From positions 1-44,777 of the forward strand of contig JAIEPF010000013.1 in the NCBI GenBank assembly GCA_019749945.1: a stretch of DNA of 44,777 nucleotides, in the 5' to 3' direction. The position numbers were made by a program, and so were the translations under genes. The notes beneath the pieces are model-generated. The model was not told the origin of the DNA and made no database searches. It saw only the letters and a program-made list of their open reading frames with translations. Below are positions 7,853 through 17,166 of this stretch, piece by piece. Each line of letters begins with the position of its first letter. Positions within the stretch are counted from its first letter, which is position 1. The stretch is from Burkholderiales bacterium (GTDB taxonomy: Bacteria > Pseudomonadota > Gammaproteobacteria > Burkholderiales > SG8-41).

Positions 7853-9052
7853 TTAGAGCGACTCGAAAACGCCAGCAGCGCCCATGCCGGTGCCGATGCA
7901 CATGGTGACCATGCCGTATTTCTTTTTGCTACGGCGCAGGCCGTGCAGCAGCGTTGCCACACGAATCGCGCCCGTTGCACCCAGGGGATGGCCCAGCGCA
8001 ATCGCACCGCCCAGCGGATTGACCTTGGCAGGATCGAGCCCGAGTTCGCGGATCACCGCCAGCGACTGTGCGGCAAAGGCTTCATTCAGTTCGATCCAGT
8101 CCAGCGCATCCTGTTTGAGCCCCGCCTGCTGCAGCACTTTGGGGATCGCCTTCACCGGACCGATGCCCATCACGTCCGGCGGCACACCCGCCACCGCATA
8201 ACCAAGGAAACGGCCCAGCGGCTGCAGGTTGTAACGTTTCAGCGCGGCCTCGCTCATCAACACGACCGCACCGGCGCCATCGGACATCTGTGAACTGTTG
8301 CCCGCGGTGACACTGCCCTTGGCGGCAAACGCCGGCTTCAGTTTGGCCAGACCTTCCGGTGACGTCTCGCGGCGCGGACCTTCGTCATCGGTGGCCTGCC
8401 GCGTTTTGACTTTGACTTCGCGTGTCACGAGGTCGGGCAGACGATCGGTGATGGTGTACGGACTGGTTTCCGCCTTGAATTCGCCATTGTCGATGGCGCG
8501 TAATGCGCGACGGTGGCTTTCCGCGGCGAACAGATCCTGATCTTCACGGCTGACTTTCCAGCGCTCCGCAACGCGCTCGGCGGTGATGCCCATGCCGTAA
8601 GCGATCGCAAAGTGCTCATCTTTCTCGAAAATCGCCGGGCTGAAGGTCGGTTTGTTGCCGCCCATCGGCACCATGCTCATGCTTTCGGTGCCGGCAGCGA
8701 TCATCACATCAGCCTCACCCAAACGAATGCGCGCCGCGGCATCAGCCACGGCCTGCACACCCGAGGAACAGAAGCGGTTGATGGTCAGACCCGGCACGGT
8801 GTCGGGGAATCCGGCCAGCAGCAGGCTGATGCGGGCGACATTCATGCCCTGCTCGCCCTCGGGCATCGCGCAGCCGGTGATCACGTCGCCGATCTCGCTC
8901 AGATCAAGACCGGGACATTGCGCCACTGCGCTTTTCAGCACATGCGCCAGCAGGTCATCGGGCCGCGTATTTTTGTACATGCCGCGCGGCGCCTTGCCCA
9001 CCGCGGAACGGGTGGCGGCGACGATGTAGGCGTCCTGGATTTGCTTAGCCAT
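7853..9052 (-). CDS. fadA: Acetyl-CoA C-acyltransferase (3-ketoacyl-CoA thiolase)
   Basis: A 399-residue thiolase that cleaves 3-ketoacyl-CoA to acetyl-CoA and a shortened acyl-CoA, the last step of beta-oxidation. The nucleophile Cys95 is in [10 protein letters not shown], His355 is in GHPLGATGA and the second Cys385 is in [10 protein letters not shown]. Length and motifs are complete. The start has AGAGAG just upstream. It follows the fadB-like gene across a 138-base spacer with a strong hairpin, so expression of the two subunits may not be equal. Confidence 0.93.
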   Translation of the reverse strand: MAKQIQDAYIVAATRSAVGKAPRGMYKNTRPDDLLAHVLKSAVAQCPGLDLSEIGDVITGCAMPEGEQGMNVARISLLLAGFPDTVPGLTINRFCSSGVQAVADAAARIRLGEADVMIAAGTESMSMVPMGGNKPTFSPAIFEKDEHFAIAYGMGITAERVAERWKVSREDQDLFAAESHRRALRAIDNGEFKAETSPYTITDRLPDLVTREVKVKTRQATDDEGPRRETSPEGLAKLKPAFAAKGSVTAGNSSQMSDGAGAVVLMSEAALKRYNLQPLGRFLGYAVAGVPPDVMGIGPVKAIPKVLQQAGLKQDALDWIELNEAFAAQSLAVIRELGLDPAKVNPLGGAIALGHPLGATGAIRVATLLHGLRRSKKKYGMVTMCIGTGMGAAGVFESL

Positions 9053-9080
9053 GGATAATCTCTCTTTACAATCGGTGAAA

Positions 9081-9192
9081 AGTGAACGGGTGAACGAGTG
9101 AGCCCCCCTCTCCCCATCCTCTCCCCCAGTAACGGGGGAGAGGGAGAATCACGGGGTTACCCGTTCACTCGTTCACAATTCACCCGTTCACT
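9081..9192. repeat. Nested inverted repeat between fadB-like gene and fadA
   Basis: The outer left arm AGTGAACGGGTGAACGAGTG (9081-9100) is matched by CACTCG plus TTCACCCGTTCACT on the right (9166-9192), apart from a 7-base insertion. The right arm runs into the stop codon of the upstream gene. The inner part is a strong hairpin, CCTCTCCCCC (9118-9127) with GGGGGAGAGG (9134-9143) and loop AGTAAC. The arms are built from GTGAACG-like units of 7-8 bases. It could attenuate or stabilise mRNA between fadB and fadA. Confidence 0.7.
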
Positions 9193-11677
9193 AGTTCCTT
9201 AACGGCTTACCCGTCTTCAGCATCTGTTCAATCCGCGCCTGCGTTTTCTCGGTCGCGATCAATTCCATGAAATGCCGGCGTTCGAGGTCGAGGAACCACT
9301 GTTCATCGACCAGGCTGCCGCCTTCGATGTCGCCGCCGCACATCACCGTTGCCACCTTGGTGCCGATCAGGTAATCGTGCTCCGAGATATGGCCGCCGGC
9401 GCGCATGTTCTCCATGAAGGCGCGGATGGTCGAAATGCCGCTGCGGCCCAGCGCCGGTATCGCCTTGGCGCGCAGCGGCGGCCGGTAACCAGCGGCCGCC
9501 ATGGCGCGGACTTCAGCCTTGGCGATTTCCAGCAATTCAAAACGGTTCATGACAATACGGTCAGTCACCCTCAAGTAGCCGAGCTCGCGCGCGTGTTCCG
9601 CACTGCGCCCGACCTCCGCCATAGCCACCGCCTTGAAGTATTTCTGCAGGAACGGCGACATGTCGCCGCCCTTGGCATCCGCTGCGGCGCGCATTGCAAA
9701 TTCCTTGCAGCCGCCACCCGCCGGCAGCAGGCCGACGCCGACTTCAACCAGCCCGATGTAACTCTCCAGCGTCGCCACCGCACGGTCGCAATGCATCACG
9801 AACTCGCAGCCGCCGCCCAGCGCCAGGCCGTCCACCGCGGCCACGGTCGGCACCATCGAATATTTGAGCATTTGCGTGGTGATCTGGAACTGTTCGACCA
9901 GGTGCTCGACCTCGGCGAGTTTGCCCGCCATCAACTGGTCGGCAACGCCCATTTGCCGCGCCGCCTTCAGCGCCAGCGATTCGGCTTCACGTTTCATGCT
10001 TTTGAACAACTTGCCCAGTGCAGACGGCGGCGCAGGCTTTGCTGTACCACCCGACGTTTTTTTCAGGTTCGCGCCCACTGAAAACGGCGGCTCGGTCTGC
10101 CACAGCACGAGACCGATGTAGTTGTTCTCGGCCTCGGCGATGGCCTGCTGCACGCCCTGCAGCACATCGTCGCCGATGGCATGCATGCGGCTCTTGAAAC
10201 TGACAATCGCGATGTCGTCGCCGGTATGCCAGCAGCGCACGCCGTCGGTTTCGAAAATGGTGGTGCCGTATTTACGTTCTTCGCCGAGCAGCTTGTCCGG
10301 GAAAGGCTGACGCTTGTAGACCGCCAGCGCCGAACGCGGCTGGTAATCGTTGCTTTCCGGCGCGTAGGAACCATCGGGCCGGTGGACACCGGTGCGCGCC
10401 GGATCCAGCACCCACGACGGCAGCGGCGTGCCGACCATGCCCTTGCCCGCGGCAATATCCTCGGCAATCCAGCCGGCAATCTGCCGCCAGCCGGCCGATT
10501 GCCAGATTTCAAACGGGCCGCTGTCCCAGCCGAAACCCCAGCGGATCGCGAAGTCGAGATCACGGGCGTTGTTGGCAATCGCCTCCAGATGCAGCGCGCA
10601 GTAATGAAAGGAATCGCGGAAAATCGCCCAGATGAACTGCGCCTGCGGATGATCCGAGGCATGCAGCAGCGCGAAGCGTTCCACGGGATTCTTGTTCTTG
10701 AGGATTTCAACGATGGCCTCGTCGGCCTTGCCGTCGGATACACGGTAAGTGCCAGTCTTGACGTCGAGCACCTGGATGTCGCGGCCGATTTTCTGGTACA
10801 CGCCCTTGCGCGTTTTCTGGCCCAGCGCGCCACTGTCGATGAGTTTCTGCATCCATGCCGGAATGCCGTAATACTTGTGCCACGGGTCTTCAGGCAGCGT
10901 ATCGCGCATGGTGTGCACGACATGGGCGAAGGTATCCAAGCCAACGACGTCTGCAGTACGGAAGGTCGCGCTGCGCGGACGACCGACCAGCGGACCGGTC
11001 AGCGCATCGACGGTATCAAAACCGATGCCGAGACGTTCGGCGTGGTACAGCGTCGCCAGCATCGAAAAAACGCCGACGCGGTTGGCGATGAAATTCGGCG
11101 TGTCCTTGGCGCGCACCACGCCCTTGCCCAGCGTGGTGACGAGAAAACGTTCGAGGTTGTCGAGTATCTCGGGATCGGTGCCGGTGCAGGCAATCAGTTC
11201 GACCAGGTGCATGTAACGCGGCGGATTGAAAAAATGCACGCCGCAGAAACGGTGACGCTGTTTTTCGGGGAAAGCACCCGCCAGTTTGTTGATCGACAGC
11301 CCTGAGGTGTTGCTGGCAAAAATGGTGTGTTCGCCCAAATACGGCGCGACCTTGTGATAGAGGTCTTCTTTCCAGTCCATGCGTTCGGAAATCGCCTCGA
11401 TGACGATGTCGCAGTCGCGCAGCAGTTCGAGGTGCTGGCCGTAGTTCGCGGGCTCGATCAGGTCGGCGCGATCCTTGACGGCGAGCGGACTGGGTTCGAG
11501 TTTTTTCAGGTTGGCCACGGCCTTCAGCACATTGCCGTTGGGGTCACCCTCTTTGGCGGCCAGTTCGAACAGGATGACCGGGACGTTGGCGTTGACGAGA
11601 TGCGCGGCAATCTGGGCGCCCATGACACCGGCACCCAGAACGGCCACCTTGCGCACCATCAGGGGATGAGCGGGCAT
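9191..11677 (-). CDS. fadB: 3-hydroxyacyl-CoA dehydrogenase / enoyl-CoA hydratase (FadB/FadN type)
   Basis: 828 residues, bifunctional in beta-oxidation: it hydrates enoyl-CoA and oxidises the 3-hydroxyacyl-CoA. The NAD-binding dehydrogenase comes first (VAVLGAGVMGAQIAAHLVNA near residue 10, then IFASNTSGLSI and HFFNPPRYMHLVE). The hydratase/isomerase half follows from about residue 470 (VAAVDGLALGGGCEFVMHCD, GLVEVGVGLLPAGGG). This order is the reverse of E. coli FadB and matches the FadN-like class. ATG 11677 is chosen because AGGAG stands 10 bases upstream; an upstream in-frame TTG at 11731 adds 18 residues without support. Confidence 0.9.
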   Translation of the reverse strand: MPAHPLMVRKVAVLGAGVMGAQIAAHLVNANVPVILFELAAKEGDPNGNVLKAVANLKKLEPSPLAVKDRADLIEPANYGQHLELLRDCDIVIEAISERMDWKEDLYHKVAPYLGEHTIFASNTSGLSINKLAGAFPEKQRHRFCGVHFFNPPRYMHLVELIACTGTDPEILDNLERFLVTTLGKGVVRAKDTPNFIANRVGVFSMLATLYHAERLGIGFDTVDALTGPLVGRPRSATFRTADVVGLDTFAHVVHTMRDTLPEDPWHKYYGIPAWMQKLIDSGALGQKTRKGVYQKIGRDIQVLDVKTGTYRVSDGKADEAIVEILKNKNPVERFALLHASDHPQAQFIWAIFRDSFHYCALHLEAIANNARDLDFAIRWGFGWDSGPFEIWQSAGWRQIAGWIAEDIAAGKGMVGTPLPSWVLDPARTGVHRPDGSYAPESNDYQPRSALAVYKRQPFPDKLLGEERKYGTTIFETDGVRCWHTGDDIAIVSFKSRMHAIGDDVLQGVQQAIAEAENNYIGLVLWQTEPPFSVGANLKKTSGGTAKPAPPSALGKLFKSMKREAESLALKAARQMGVADQLMAGKLAEVEHLVEQFQITTQMLKYSMVPTVAAVDGLALGGGCEFVMHCDRAVATLESYIGLVEVGVGLLPAGGGCKEFAMRAAADAKGGDMSPFLQKYFKAVAMAEVGRSAEHARELGYLRVTDRIVMNRFELLEIAKAEVRAMAAAGYRPPLRAKAIPALGRSGISTIRAFMENMRAGGHISEHDYLIGTKVATVMCGGDIEGGSLVDEQWFLDLERRHFMELIATEKTQARIEQMLKTGKPLRN

Positions 11678-11820
11678 GGGGATGAGACTCCTCAAAGCAC
11701 TGCTGAAAATTTGGCCAAATAAGCTGATCAAACGAACCGCTCAAAATGCTACTTAAAGCCTTCTTTGATTCTAGCACCAGCATGCGGCAGGCAGTGTACG
11801 CGGCAGCGCAGAGCCCGGCA

Positions 11821-11844
11821 AAAAAAAGGCGGCCCTGAGGCCGC
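11821..11844 (-). terminator. Rho-independent terminator after fadL
   Basis: On the minus strand GCGGCC-TCAG-GGCCGC is followed by CTTTTTTT. It begins 26 bases past the fadL stop and would end the fadE-to-fadL transcript before the fadB-like gene. Confidence 0.85.
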
Positions 11845-11869
11845 TGGATTTTATACACCGCGGTAGCGT

Positions 11870-13135
11870 TCAGAACTTGTGCGAATACTGCACCGACAGG
11901 ATGTCAGCCTTGTTGGAGAAACTGCCGATCAGCCGGGTTCCGCCAATACCGGTGGCATTATTGACTTGGGCATCCCTGACGAATTCGTGCGCATAGCCAA
12001 GCTCAATGACGCCATCCTTGTTCAGCTTGTATTGCACGCCGAATGCCAGCCAGGTGCGATCCTGATCCGGCAAACGGGGTGTACGATCAATATCGTTGGT
12101 CGGTGTCGGATCAAAGGCAATACCGAAGCGCAGCTTGGTGCGATCATCGTATATATAGTTGGCGCCGACGCTGACCCGCAATGTATCTTTCCAATTGAAT
12201 TGATCGTTACTCAACAAAGTACCTGCCGCCCCCGCCGGCGCCGTCGTCGTCCGGATGACAGGCAACTGCTTGACGCTGCTCCAACCGGTGTACGTCAGGT
12301 CTCCCATCACTTCCCATTTGGGACTGAGCGTGCTGAAAATGCTCCAAGAGGCGCTTGCCGGAACCTTCAGGTCGGCGGCCGCGTTACCGGAAAATAGCCC
12401 GGCACTTGTGCCGCTGAATATCGCGCTGCCTTTCAGATCGTAGGAAATGGCTGAGCGATAGGTAATCCCGATGCGGGTACTGGGCGTCAATTTGAAAAGA
12501 GCACCAAGGTTGAAACCGTAACCGGTATCCCCCGCCTCAAGGGTCACGTTGCCCGTAACCGCTGACCCCGTAAACCGTGACAACTTGGCCTCAATCCTTT
12601 GAATGCTGACGCCGCCGCCAATAGACACATTGTCATTGATTTTGTACGCCAAGGACGGATTGATGTTGATGGTCTTGATTGCTGATTCCAGCGCCACCGT
12701 CTGCCCCTGCCAGCCCTGATCATATTTGGTGGCCAGTCCGAAAGGCACGTTGAGCGCAAGCCCAAAGTGCAGTTTCGGATTGATGCTCATGGTGAAAAAA
12801 CCGTTTGGGACGAGGGCAGGGTCGCCACCATCACCTCCGTTGCCTGAGCCCAATGCGCCGGGAATAGTCGAACCGGTATTGTTGAATTTGAAAGAAGGCA
12901 ATATCAGATGGGCCGCGAAGGTGGCCTGTTTTCCTGGTGGCAGGAGCATCATCGCCGCAGGATTTGACCAAGCCACGCTTGCATCATCGGCCGCCGCTGC
13001 GCCACCGGCAAAGGCATTGCCAGTGCCACTGCCGCTCTGGGTGCCGATGCCGAAACCGCCAGCCAGGGCCGGAACAGAAAACGCAGTCAGTGCAGAGGCA
13101 ACAGATAAACCTATGATTTTATTAGTGTATTTCAT
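11870..13135 (-). CDS. fadL: Outer-membrane long-chain fatty acid transporter, FadL/OmpP1/TodX family
   Basis: 421 residues. A signal peptide (about 1-25, ending VPALA) precedes a 14-strand beta-barrel of the FadL family. These proteins carry long-chain fatty acids or other hydrophobic compounds across the outer membrane. Family features are the N-terminal GGFGIGTQSGSGTGNAFAGG with DDASVAWSNPAAM (hatch domain), the middle GFNLGALFKLTPSTRIGITYRS and the terminal aromatic SVQYSHKF expected for barrel assembly. ATG 13135 has GGAGAGGA upstream. Its place inside a beta-oxidation locus supports fatty acids as substrate. A terminator follows. Confidence 0.92.
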   Translation of the reverse strand: MKYTNKIIGLSVASALTAFSVPALAGGFGIGTQSGSGTGNAFAGGAAAADDASVAWSNPAAMMLLPPGKQATFAAHLILPSFKFNNTGSTIPGALGSGNGGDGGDPALVPNGFFTMSINPKLHFGLALNVPFGLATKYDQGWQGQTVALESAIKTININPSLAYKINDNVSIGGGVSIQRIEAKLSRFTGSAVTGNVTLEAGDTGYGFNLGALFKLTPSTRIGITYRSAISYDLKGSAIFSGTSAGLFSGNAAADLKVPASASWSIFSTLSPKWEVMGDLTYTGWSSVKQLPVIRTTTAPAGAAGTLLSNDQFNWKDTLRVSVGANYIYDDRTKLRFGIAFDPTPTNDIDRTPRLPDQDRTWLAFGVQYKLNKDGVIELGYAHEFVRDAQVNNATGIGGTRLIGSFSNKADILSVQYSHKF

Positions 13136-13247
13136 GATCCTCTCCTAGAGTGAACGACTGGGCGTTGGCATGGCTGTCGCGATGATTCGCAATCTGAAAA
13201 CATGTTACTCGTCACTGCGCTGATTTCAATGGAAAAACTCGATGGCC

Positions 13248-13667
13248 TCATGCAGTCTGTGGCGGCGATACCACACGTGGCCGGCGGTTGTTGTCGACCG
13301 CAACATAAGTCAGCACCGCTTCGGTGACTTTGACGCACTCCTCGCGCTCGGGACGGCGCTGCGCATAAACCTGCACGTCCACTGTAATCGACGTACGTCC
13401 GACCTTGACAACTTCGGCATAAAAACTGACCACGTCGCCGACAAACACCGGCTGCCGGAACACAAACGAATTGACGGCAACAGTGGCCACCCTGCCCTGC
13501 GCCGCGCGATGCGCAGGAATACTGCCGGCAAGATCCACCTGCGCCATGATCCAGCCGCCGAAAATGTCACCCGTGTAGTTGGCATCCGAAGGCATTGGAA
13601 TCACCCGCAGCGCCGGCTGCCTGCCCTCGGGCAAGGTGGTCGTATCCCCACGTTCATCACTGCTCAA
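13248..13667 (-). CDS. Acyl-CoA thioesterase, hotdog fold (YciA-like)
   Basis: 139 residues. It hydrolyses acyl-CoA to free acid and CoA. The hotdog thioesterase signature is present: MPSDANYTGDIFGGWIMAQV, then AHRAAQGRVATVAVNSFVFR and PVFVGDVVSFYAEV. Asp in GDIFGGW is the expected active-site residue. I chose TTG 13667 because GAGGAG lies six bases upstream. A second in-frame TTG at 13688 is possible. The ribosome site is made of 7-base repeats (GATTGAG units on this strand), so repeat number could change expression. Its place between an acyl-CoA synthetase and fadL suggests a role in relieving CoA trapping. Confidence 0.82.
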   Translation of the reverse strand: MSSDERGDTTTLPEGRQPALRVIPMPSDANYTGDIFGGWIMAQVDLAGSIPAHRAAQGRVATVAVNSFVFRQPVFVGDVVSFYAEVVKVGRTSITVDVQVYAQRRPEREECVKVTEAVLTYVAVDNNRRPRVVSPPQTA

Positions 13668-13697
13668 TCCGCTCTCCTCAATCCTCAATCCTCAATC
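13663..13697. repeat. Heptamer tandem repeat, CTCAATC units
   Basis: Five 7-base units in phase: CTCAATC, CGCTCTC, then CTCAATC three times. They cover the start codon and ribosome-binding region of the thioesterase gene and most of the 37-base spacer to the acyl-CoA synthetase stop. Confidence 0.8.
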
Positions 13698-13704
13698 CTG
13701 CACT

Positions 13705-15510
13705 TCAGTGCCCAGCATACATGCCGTCGATTTCGGCGTTGAATTTTTCCATGACCTTGGCGCGCTTCAGCTTCATGGTCGGCGTCAGCAGCCCGTTCTC
13801 CACGGTCCATGCTTCCAGTGTCACGGTCACCCGCCGCACCTGCGCATAACCCGGAAACTCGGCGATCTGCACCGCGATGCGCTTGAGGATGGCTTTTTCA
13901 GCCTGGGCTGAGCGTGGTGCACCGGCATCAAGGCCGGATGCTGCAGCAAGTTTCTGCCAGTGGTCGGCATTCAATACCGCCATCACCGTCAGGAAAGGTT
14001 TGCCCTCGCCGAGCAGCATTACCTGATCGAACAACGGGTCGCGCGCGATCGCCGCCTCCATGTCGCCGGGCGGCACTTTCTCGCCATTGGACAACACGAT
14101 CACATCCTTCAGCCGCCCGGTAATGAACAGATGACCCTGGTCGCCGATGTGTCCGGTGTCGCCGGAATTGAGCCAGCCGTCGGGCTGGATCATGGCTTTG
14201 GTCGCCTCGTCGTTGTTCCAGTAACCGAGCATCAGGTTCGGCCCCTTGATCAGCACCGCACCCTTGTCGCCGATTTTGACCTGGACCCCGGGGATGGGCT
14301 GACCGACACTCGCCGGAATGTTGTTGTCGGGACAATTCGCCGTGGCGATCGGGCTGGTTTCGGTCAGGCCGTAACCCTGCAGGATCGGCAGTCCGAGACC
14401 GATGAATATGCGCGAAATATCCGCCGGCAGCGCGGCGCCGCCCGACAGGGCATAACGCAGGCGCCCGCCGAGCCGCGCCAGCACCTTGGCCGCGACCAGT
14501 TTGTTGAGCAGCGGCCACAGCAGGAAGGAAGGTTGCCACGGCCCGCGGCCCTGCGCATGTTCAAAACGCGCATAACCGACACTGGCGGCCAGCAGGAACA
14601 GTTTTTTGCGCAGCGGCGGGCCTTCATCCAGCTTGGCGCGGATGGTGCCCCAGATGCGTTCGTAAATGCGCGGCACCGAAATCAGCATCGTCGGCCGGAT
14701 GGTCTGCAGGTCTTCGCCGAGTTGCGGAATCGAGCGCGCGTAGGCGGTGATCGAACCGGCCATCACCGTCAGGTAATAGCCGCAGGTGCGCTCGAAGGTG
14801 TGCGACAGCGGCAGGAATGACATGAAGATGTCGTCATGCCCGGTGGCCAGCACGCTCAGTGCGGATTCGGTGTTCGACAGGATGTTGTTATGCGACAGCA
14901 TCACGCCCTTGGGCCGGCCGGTGGTGCCGGAGGTATAGACGATGGTCGCCAGCGTGTTGCCGTCGCGCGCGAGGTGCCGGGTCGCGCCGCCGTCTTCCGG
15001 CAGCCAGTCGCCGATCCATTTGAGGCGCGCATTGCTGCCGGCTGCCGGCAAGGTGTTGACGGTCAGGAAACGCACCACGCTGCGCATTTCACCAGCCACG
15101 TCCTCCAGCGCCTGCCATTGTTCCTGGCCGTCGATCAGCAGCACCTTGCAGCCGGAATTGTTGATGATGTAGGCCACATTATCGGCACGATCCTGGGTGT
15201 AGAGCGGCACCACCACCAGGCCGAGGCCCAGCGCGGCCTGATCGAAGATCACCCACTCCGGCGAATTGCGCAGCATCACCGCGACGCGGTCGCCGGCTTG
15301 CAGTCCGTCTTTTTCCAGCGCGGCCTGCCAGCGCGCGACCTGGCGGTCGATCTGCGCCCAGGTGTAATCACGCCAGTTGCCGTGCTGCTCGTTGTACGCC
15401 TTGTAGGCGACAAGGTCCGGCGTGCGTTTCACGCGTTCGCGGAACAGGCCGTCGAGCGTGCCCGCAGCCGCCATCGGAATCACATGACTGGTATCGTTGT
15501 TTTTATTCAT
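13705..15510 (-). CDS. Long-chain acyl-CoA synthetase (AMP-forming)
   Basis: 601 residues. It activates fatty acids to acyl-CoA with ATP through an acyl-adenylate. The P-loop-like motif TIVYTSGTTGRPKGVMLSHN is near residue 190-210, with the A5 motif GYGLTETSPI, then SGDTGHIGDQGHLFITGR and KDVIVLSNGEKVPPGDMEAA. The order and length fit the FAA1/FadD15 long-chain class rather than E. coli FadD. The C-terminal catalytic Lys is probably in PTMKLKRAKV. A strong GGAGGAGAAGAG site precedes ATG 15510. It follows the SDR gene by 24 bases. Confidence 0.92.
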   Translation of the reverse strand: MNKNNDTSHVIPMAAAGTLDGLFRERVKRTPDLVAYKAYNEQHGNWRDYTWAQIDRQVARWQAALEKDGLQAGDRVAVMLRNSPEWVIFDQAALGLGLVVVPLYTQDRADNVAYIINNSGCKVLLIDGQEQWQALEDVAGEMRSVVRFLTVNTLPAAGSNARLKWIGDWLPEDGGATRHLARDGNTLATIVYTSGTTGRPKGVMLSHNNILSNTESALSVLATGHDDIFMSFLPLSHTFERTCGYYLTVMAGSITAYARSIPQLGEDLQTIRPTMLISVPRIYERIWGTIRAKLDEGPPLRKKLFLLAASVGYARFEHAQGRGPWQPSFLLWPLLNKLVAAKVLARLGGRLRYALSGGAALPADISRIFIGLGLPILQGYGLTETSPIATANCPDNNIPASVGQPIPGVQVKIGDKGAVLIKGPNLMLGYWNNDEATKAMIQPDGWLNSGDTGHIGDQGHLFITGRLKDVIVLSNGEKVPPGDMEAAIARDPLFDQVMLLGEGKPFLTVMAVLNADHWQKLAAASGLDAGAPRSAQAEKAILKRIAVQIAEFPGYAQVRRVTVTLEAWTVENGLLTPTMKLKRAKVMEKFNAEIDGMYAGH

Positions 15511-15534
15511 CTCTTCTCCTCCTTAACCGTAGAG

Positions 15535-16362
15535 TTAGTCGAGAAACAGATCGGTGTAGGGCTTGATGCCCGGTGTGACCGCATAAACATCAAAGTCGGT
15601 CACCCCCTCCTCGCGCAACACGGCTTCATCGACATAAAAATTGCCGCTGGCCGTGCGGCTGTCGCGCTTGAATATCGCGTACGCCGCGTCCGCCATGATA
15701 TCCGGTTTGCGACTGGCCTTCAGGATCGCCTCCGGAAAATTCACCGCGATGGCCGCCGTGGCAATGGTGGTGCGCGGCCACAGCGAATTCACCGCGATAC
15801 CCTGCGCCCGGAATTCCTCGGCCATGCCCAGCGTGCACATGCTCATGCCGTACTTGGCCATGGTGTAGGCGACATGATCCCTGAACCATTTTGCCTTCAT
15901 GCTGAGCGGCGGCGACAGCGTCAGGATATGCGGGTTTTTCGCCCTGGCCAGAAACGGCAGACAGGCCTGGGAGCAGATGAAGGTGCCGCGCACATTGACG
16001 CCGAACATCAGGTCGAAACGTTTCGCCGGGGTCTCCAGCGTGCCGGTGAGCTGGATCGCGCTGGCATTGTTGATGAGGATGTCGATGCCGCCGAAATGCG
16101 CCGCGGCCTGCTGCGCGGCGGCCGCCACCGCTTCCTCATCGCGCACATCGAGCTGGATCGCAAGCGCCCGGCCGCCGGCCTTGACGACCTCCTCCGCCAC
16201 TTCGTGGATGGTGCCGGGCAAACGCGCATGCGGCGTCGCGGTTTTGGCGGTGACCACGATGTTGGCGCCGTCGCGCGCGCAGCGCAGCGCGATGGCACGG
16301 CCGATGCCGCGGCTCGCGCCGGTGATGAATACGGTTTTTCCCTGCAATGCCGGCATCTTCAT
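15535..16362 (-). CDS. Short-chain dehydrogenase, HSDL2-like
   Basis: 275 residues. NAD(P)-dependent SDR: the cofactor motif TGASRGIGRAIAL is near residues 15-27, NNAS near 100, and the catalytic Tyr/Lys lie in YTMAKYGMSM. The sequence resembles hydroxysteroid-dehydrogenase-like 2 proteins (KTATPHARLPGTIHEVAEEV), but without their C-terminal SCP2 domain. The usual catalytic Ser region reads LTLSPPLSMK, as in HSDL2. The substrate is unknown; context suggests a hydroxyacyl or branched acyl compound. AGGGA is better spaced for ATG 16356 than for ATG 16362, so the true start may be two residues later. Confidence 0.85.
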   Translation of the reverse strand: MKMPALQGKTVFITGASRGIGRAIALRCARDGANIVVTAKTATPHARLPGTIHEVAEEVVKAGGRALAIQLDVRDEEAVAAAAQQAAAHFGGIDILINNASAIQLTGTLETPAKRFDLMFGVNVRGTFICSQACLPFLARAKNPHILTLSPPLSMKAKWFRDHVAYTMAKYGMSMCTLGMAEEFRAQGIAVNSLWPRTTIATAAIAVNFPEAILKASRKPDIMADAAYAIFKRDSRTASGNFYVDEAVLREEGVTDFDVYAVTPGIKPYTDLFLD

Positions 16363-16380
16363 TTCCCTTGCTTGGCTTGT

Positions 16381-17166
16381 TTATTGACCCTTGTACTGCG
16401 GCTTGCGTTTTTCGGTGAAGGCAGTGATGCCCTCGAGGAAATCCACAGTTCTTGCGCAGCGCGCGAAGGCCACTGCCTCGGCGTCGAATTGCGCCGCGAG
16501 GCCGGCATGCATGGCACGATTAAGCAGCGCCTTGGTTTCGGCATGGGCCTGCGCCGGACCCGCCGCCAGCCGGCGCGCCAGTTTATCCGTCGCCGCGGCC
16601 AGCTGATCCGCGACCAGCAGCTGATTGACCACGCCGAGGCGCTGCATGGTTTCCGCATCCACGGTATCGGCCAGCAGCATCAGCTCCATCGCCTTCTGGT
16701 ACCCGGTCAGCTGCGGCAGAAACCAGGTGGCACCGCCGTCCGGGCTGGTGCCGATGCGGCTGTAGGCCATGGAGAACTGCGTGCCCGCCGCCGCCAGCAC
16801 CAGGTCACAGGCGAGCATGATGCTGACCCCGGCGCCGGCCACGGCGCCATGCACGGCGGCGATCACCGGTTGCGGCGCGCGGCGCAGCGCGAGGATGCCG
16901 TGATGCAATTCGGCGGCAAGCTCCGGCACCAGCCTGTCCATTTCCGCCACATGGTCGCGGAACATCGCCACATCTCCGCCGGCAACAAAGGCCGGGCCCG
17001 CTCCGCGCAGCACGATGACCCGCGCCTGCGGATCGGCGGCGGCACGCTCGCAGTTCACGCGGAAGGCGCGAAGCATGTCCGAATCCAGCGCATTCATCAC
17101 CGCCGGGCGGTTGAAAGTAAGGGTGGCAATACCCTCACTGACGGCATAAAGCATGCCGCTCATCAT
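16381..17166 (-). CDS. Enoyl-CoA hydratase/isomerase family protein
   Basis: 261 residues, crotonase fold. The oxyanion-hole segments are VLRGAGPAFVAGGDVAMF and AVHGAVAGAGVSIMLACDLV, followed by SRIGTSPDGGATWFLPQL. In the third, catalytic region Glu is absent or moved, which is common in isomerase-like members, so hydratase activity is not certain. The gene starts in the last codon of fadE (ATGA overlap at 17163-17166), indicating translational coupling. No separate ribosome site is visible. ATG 17163 or 17155 could also start it. Confidence 0.85.
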   Translation of the reverse strand: MMSGMLYAVSEGIATLTFNRPAVMNALDSDMLRAFRVNCERAAADPQARVIVLRGAGPAFVAGGDVAMFRDHVAEMDRLVPELAAELHHGILALRRAPQPVIAAVHGAVAGAGVSIMLACDLVLAAAGTQFSMAYSRIGTSPDGGATWFLPQLTGYQKAMELMLLADTVDAETMQRLGVVNQLLVADQLAAATDKLARRLAAGPAQAHAETKALLNRAMHAGLAAQFDAEAVAFARCARTVDFLEGITAFTEKRKPQYKGQ

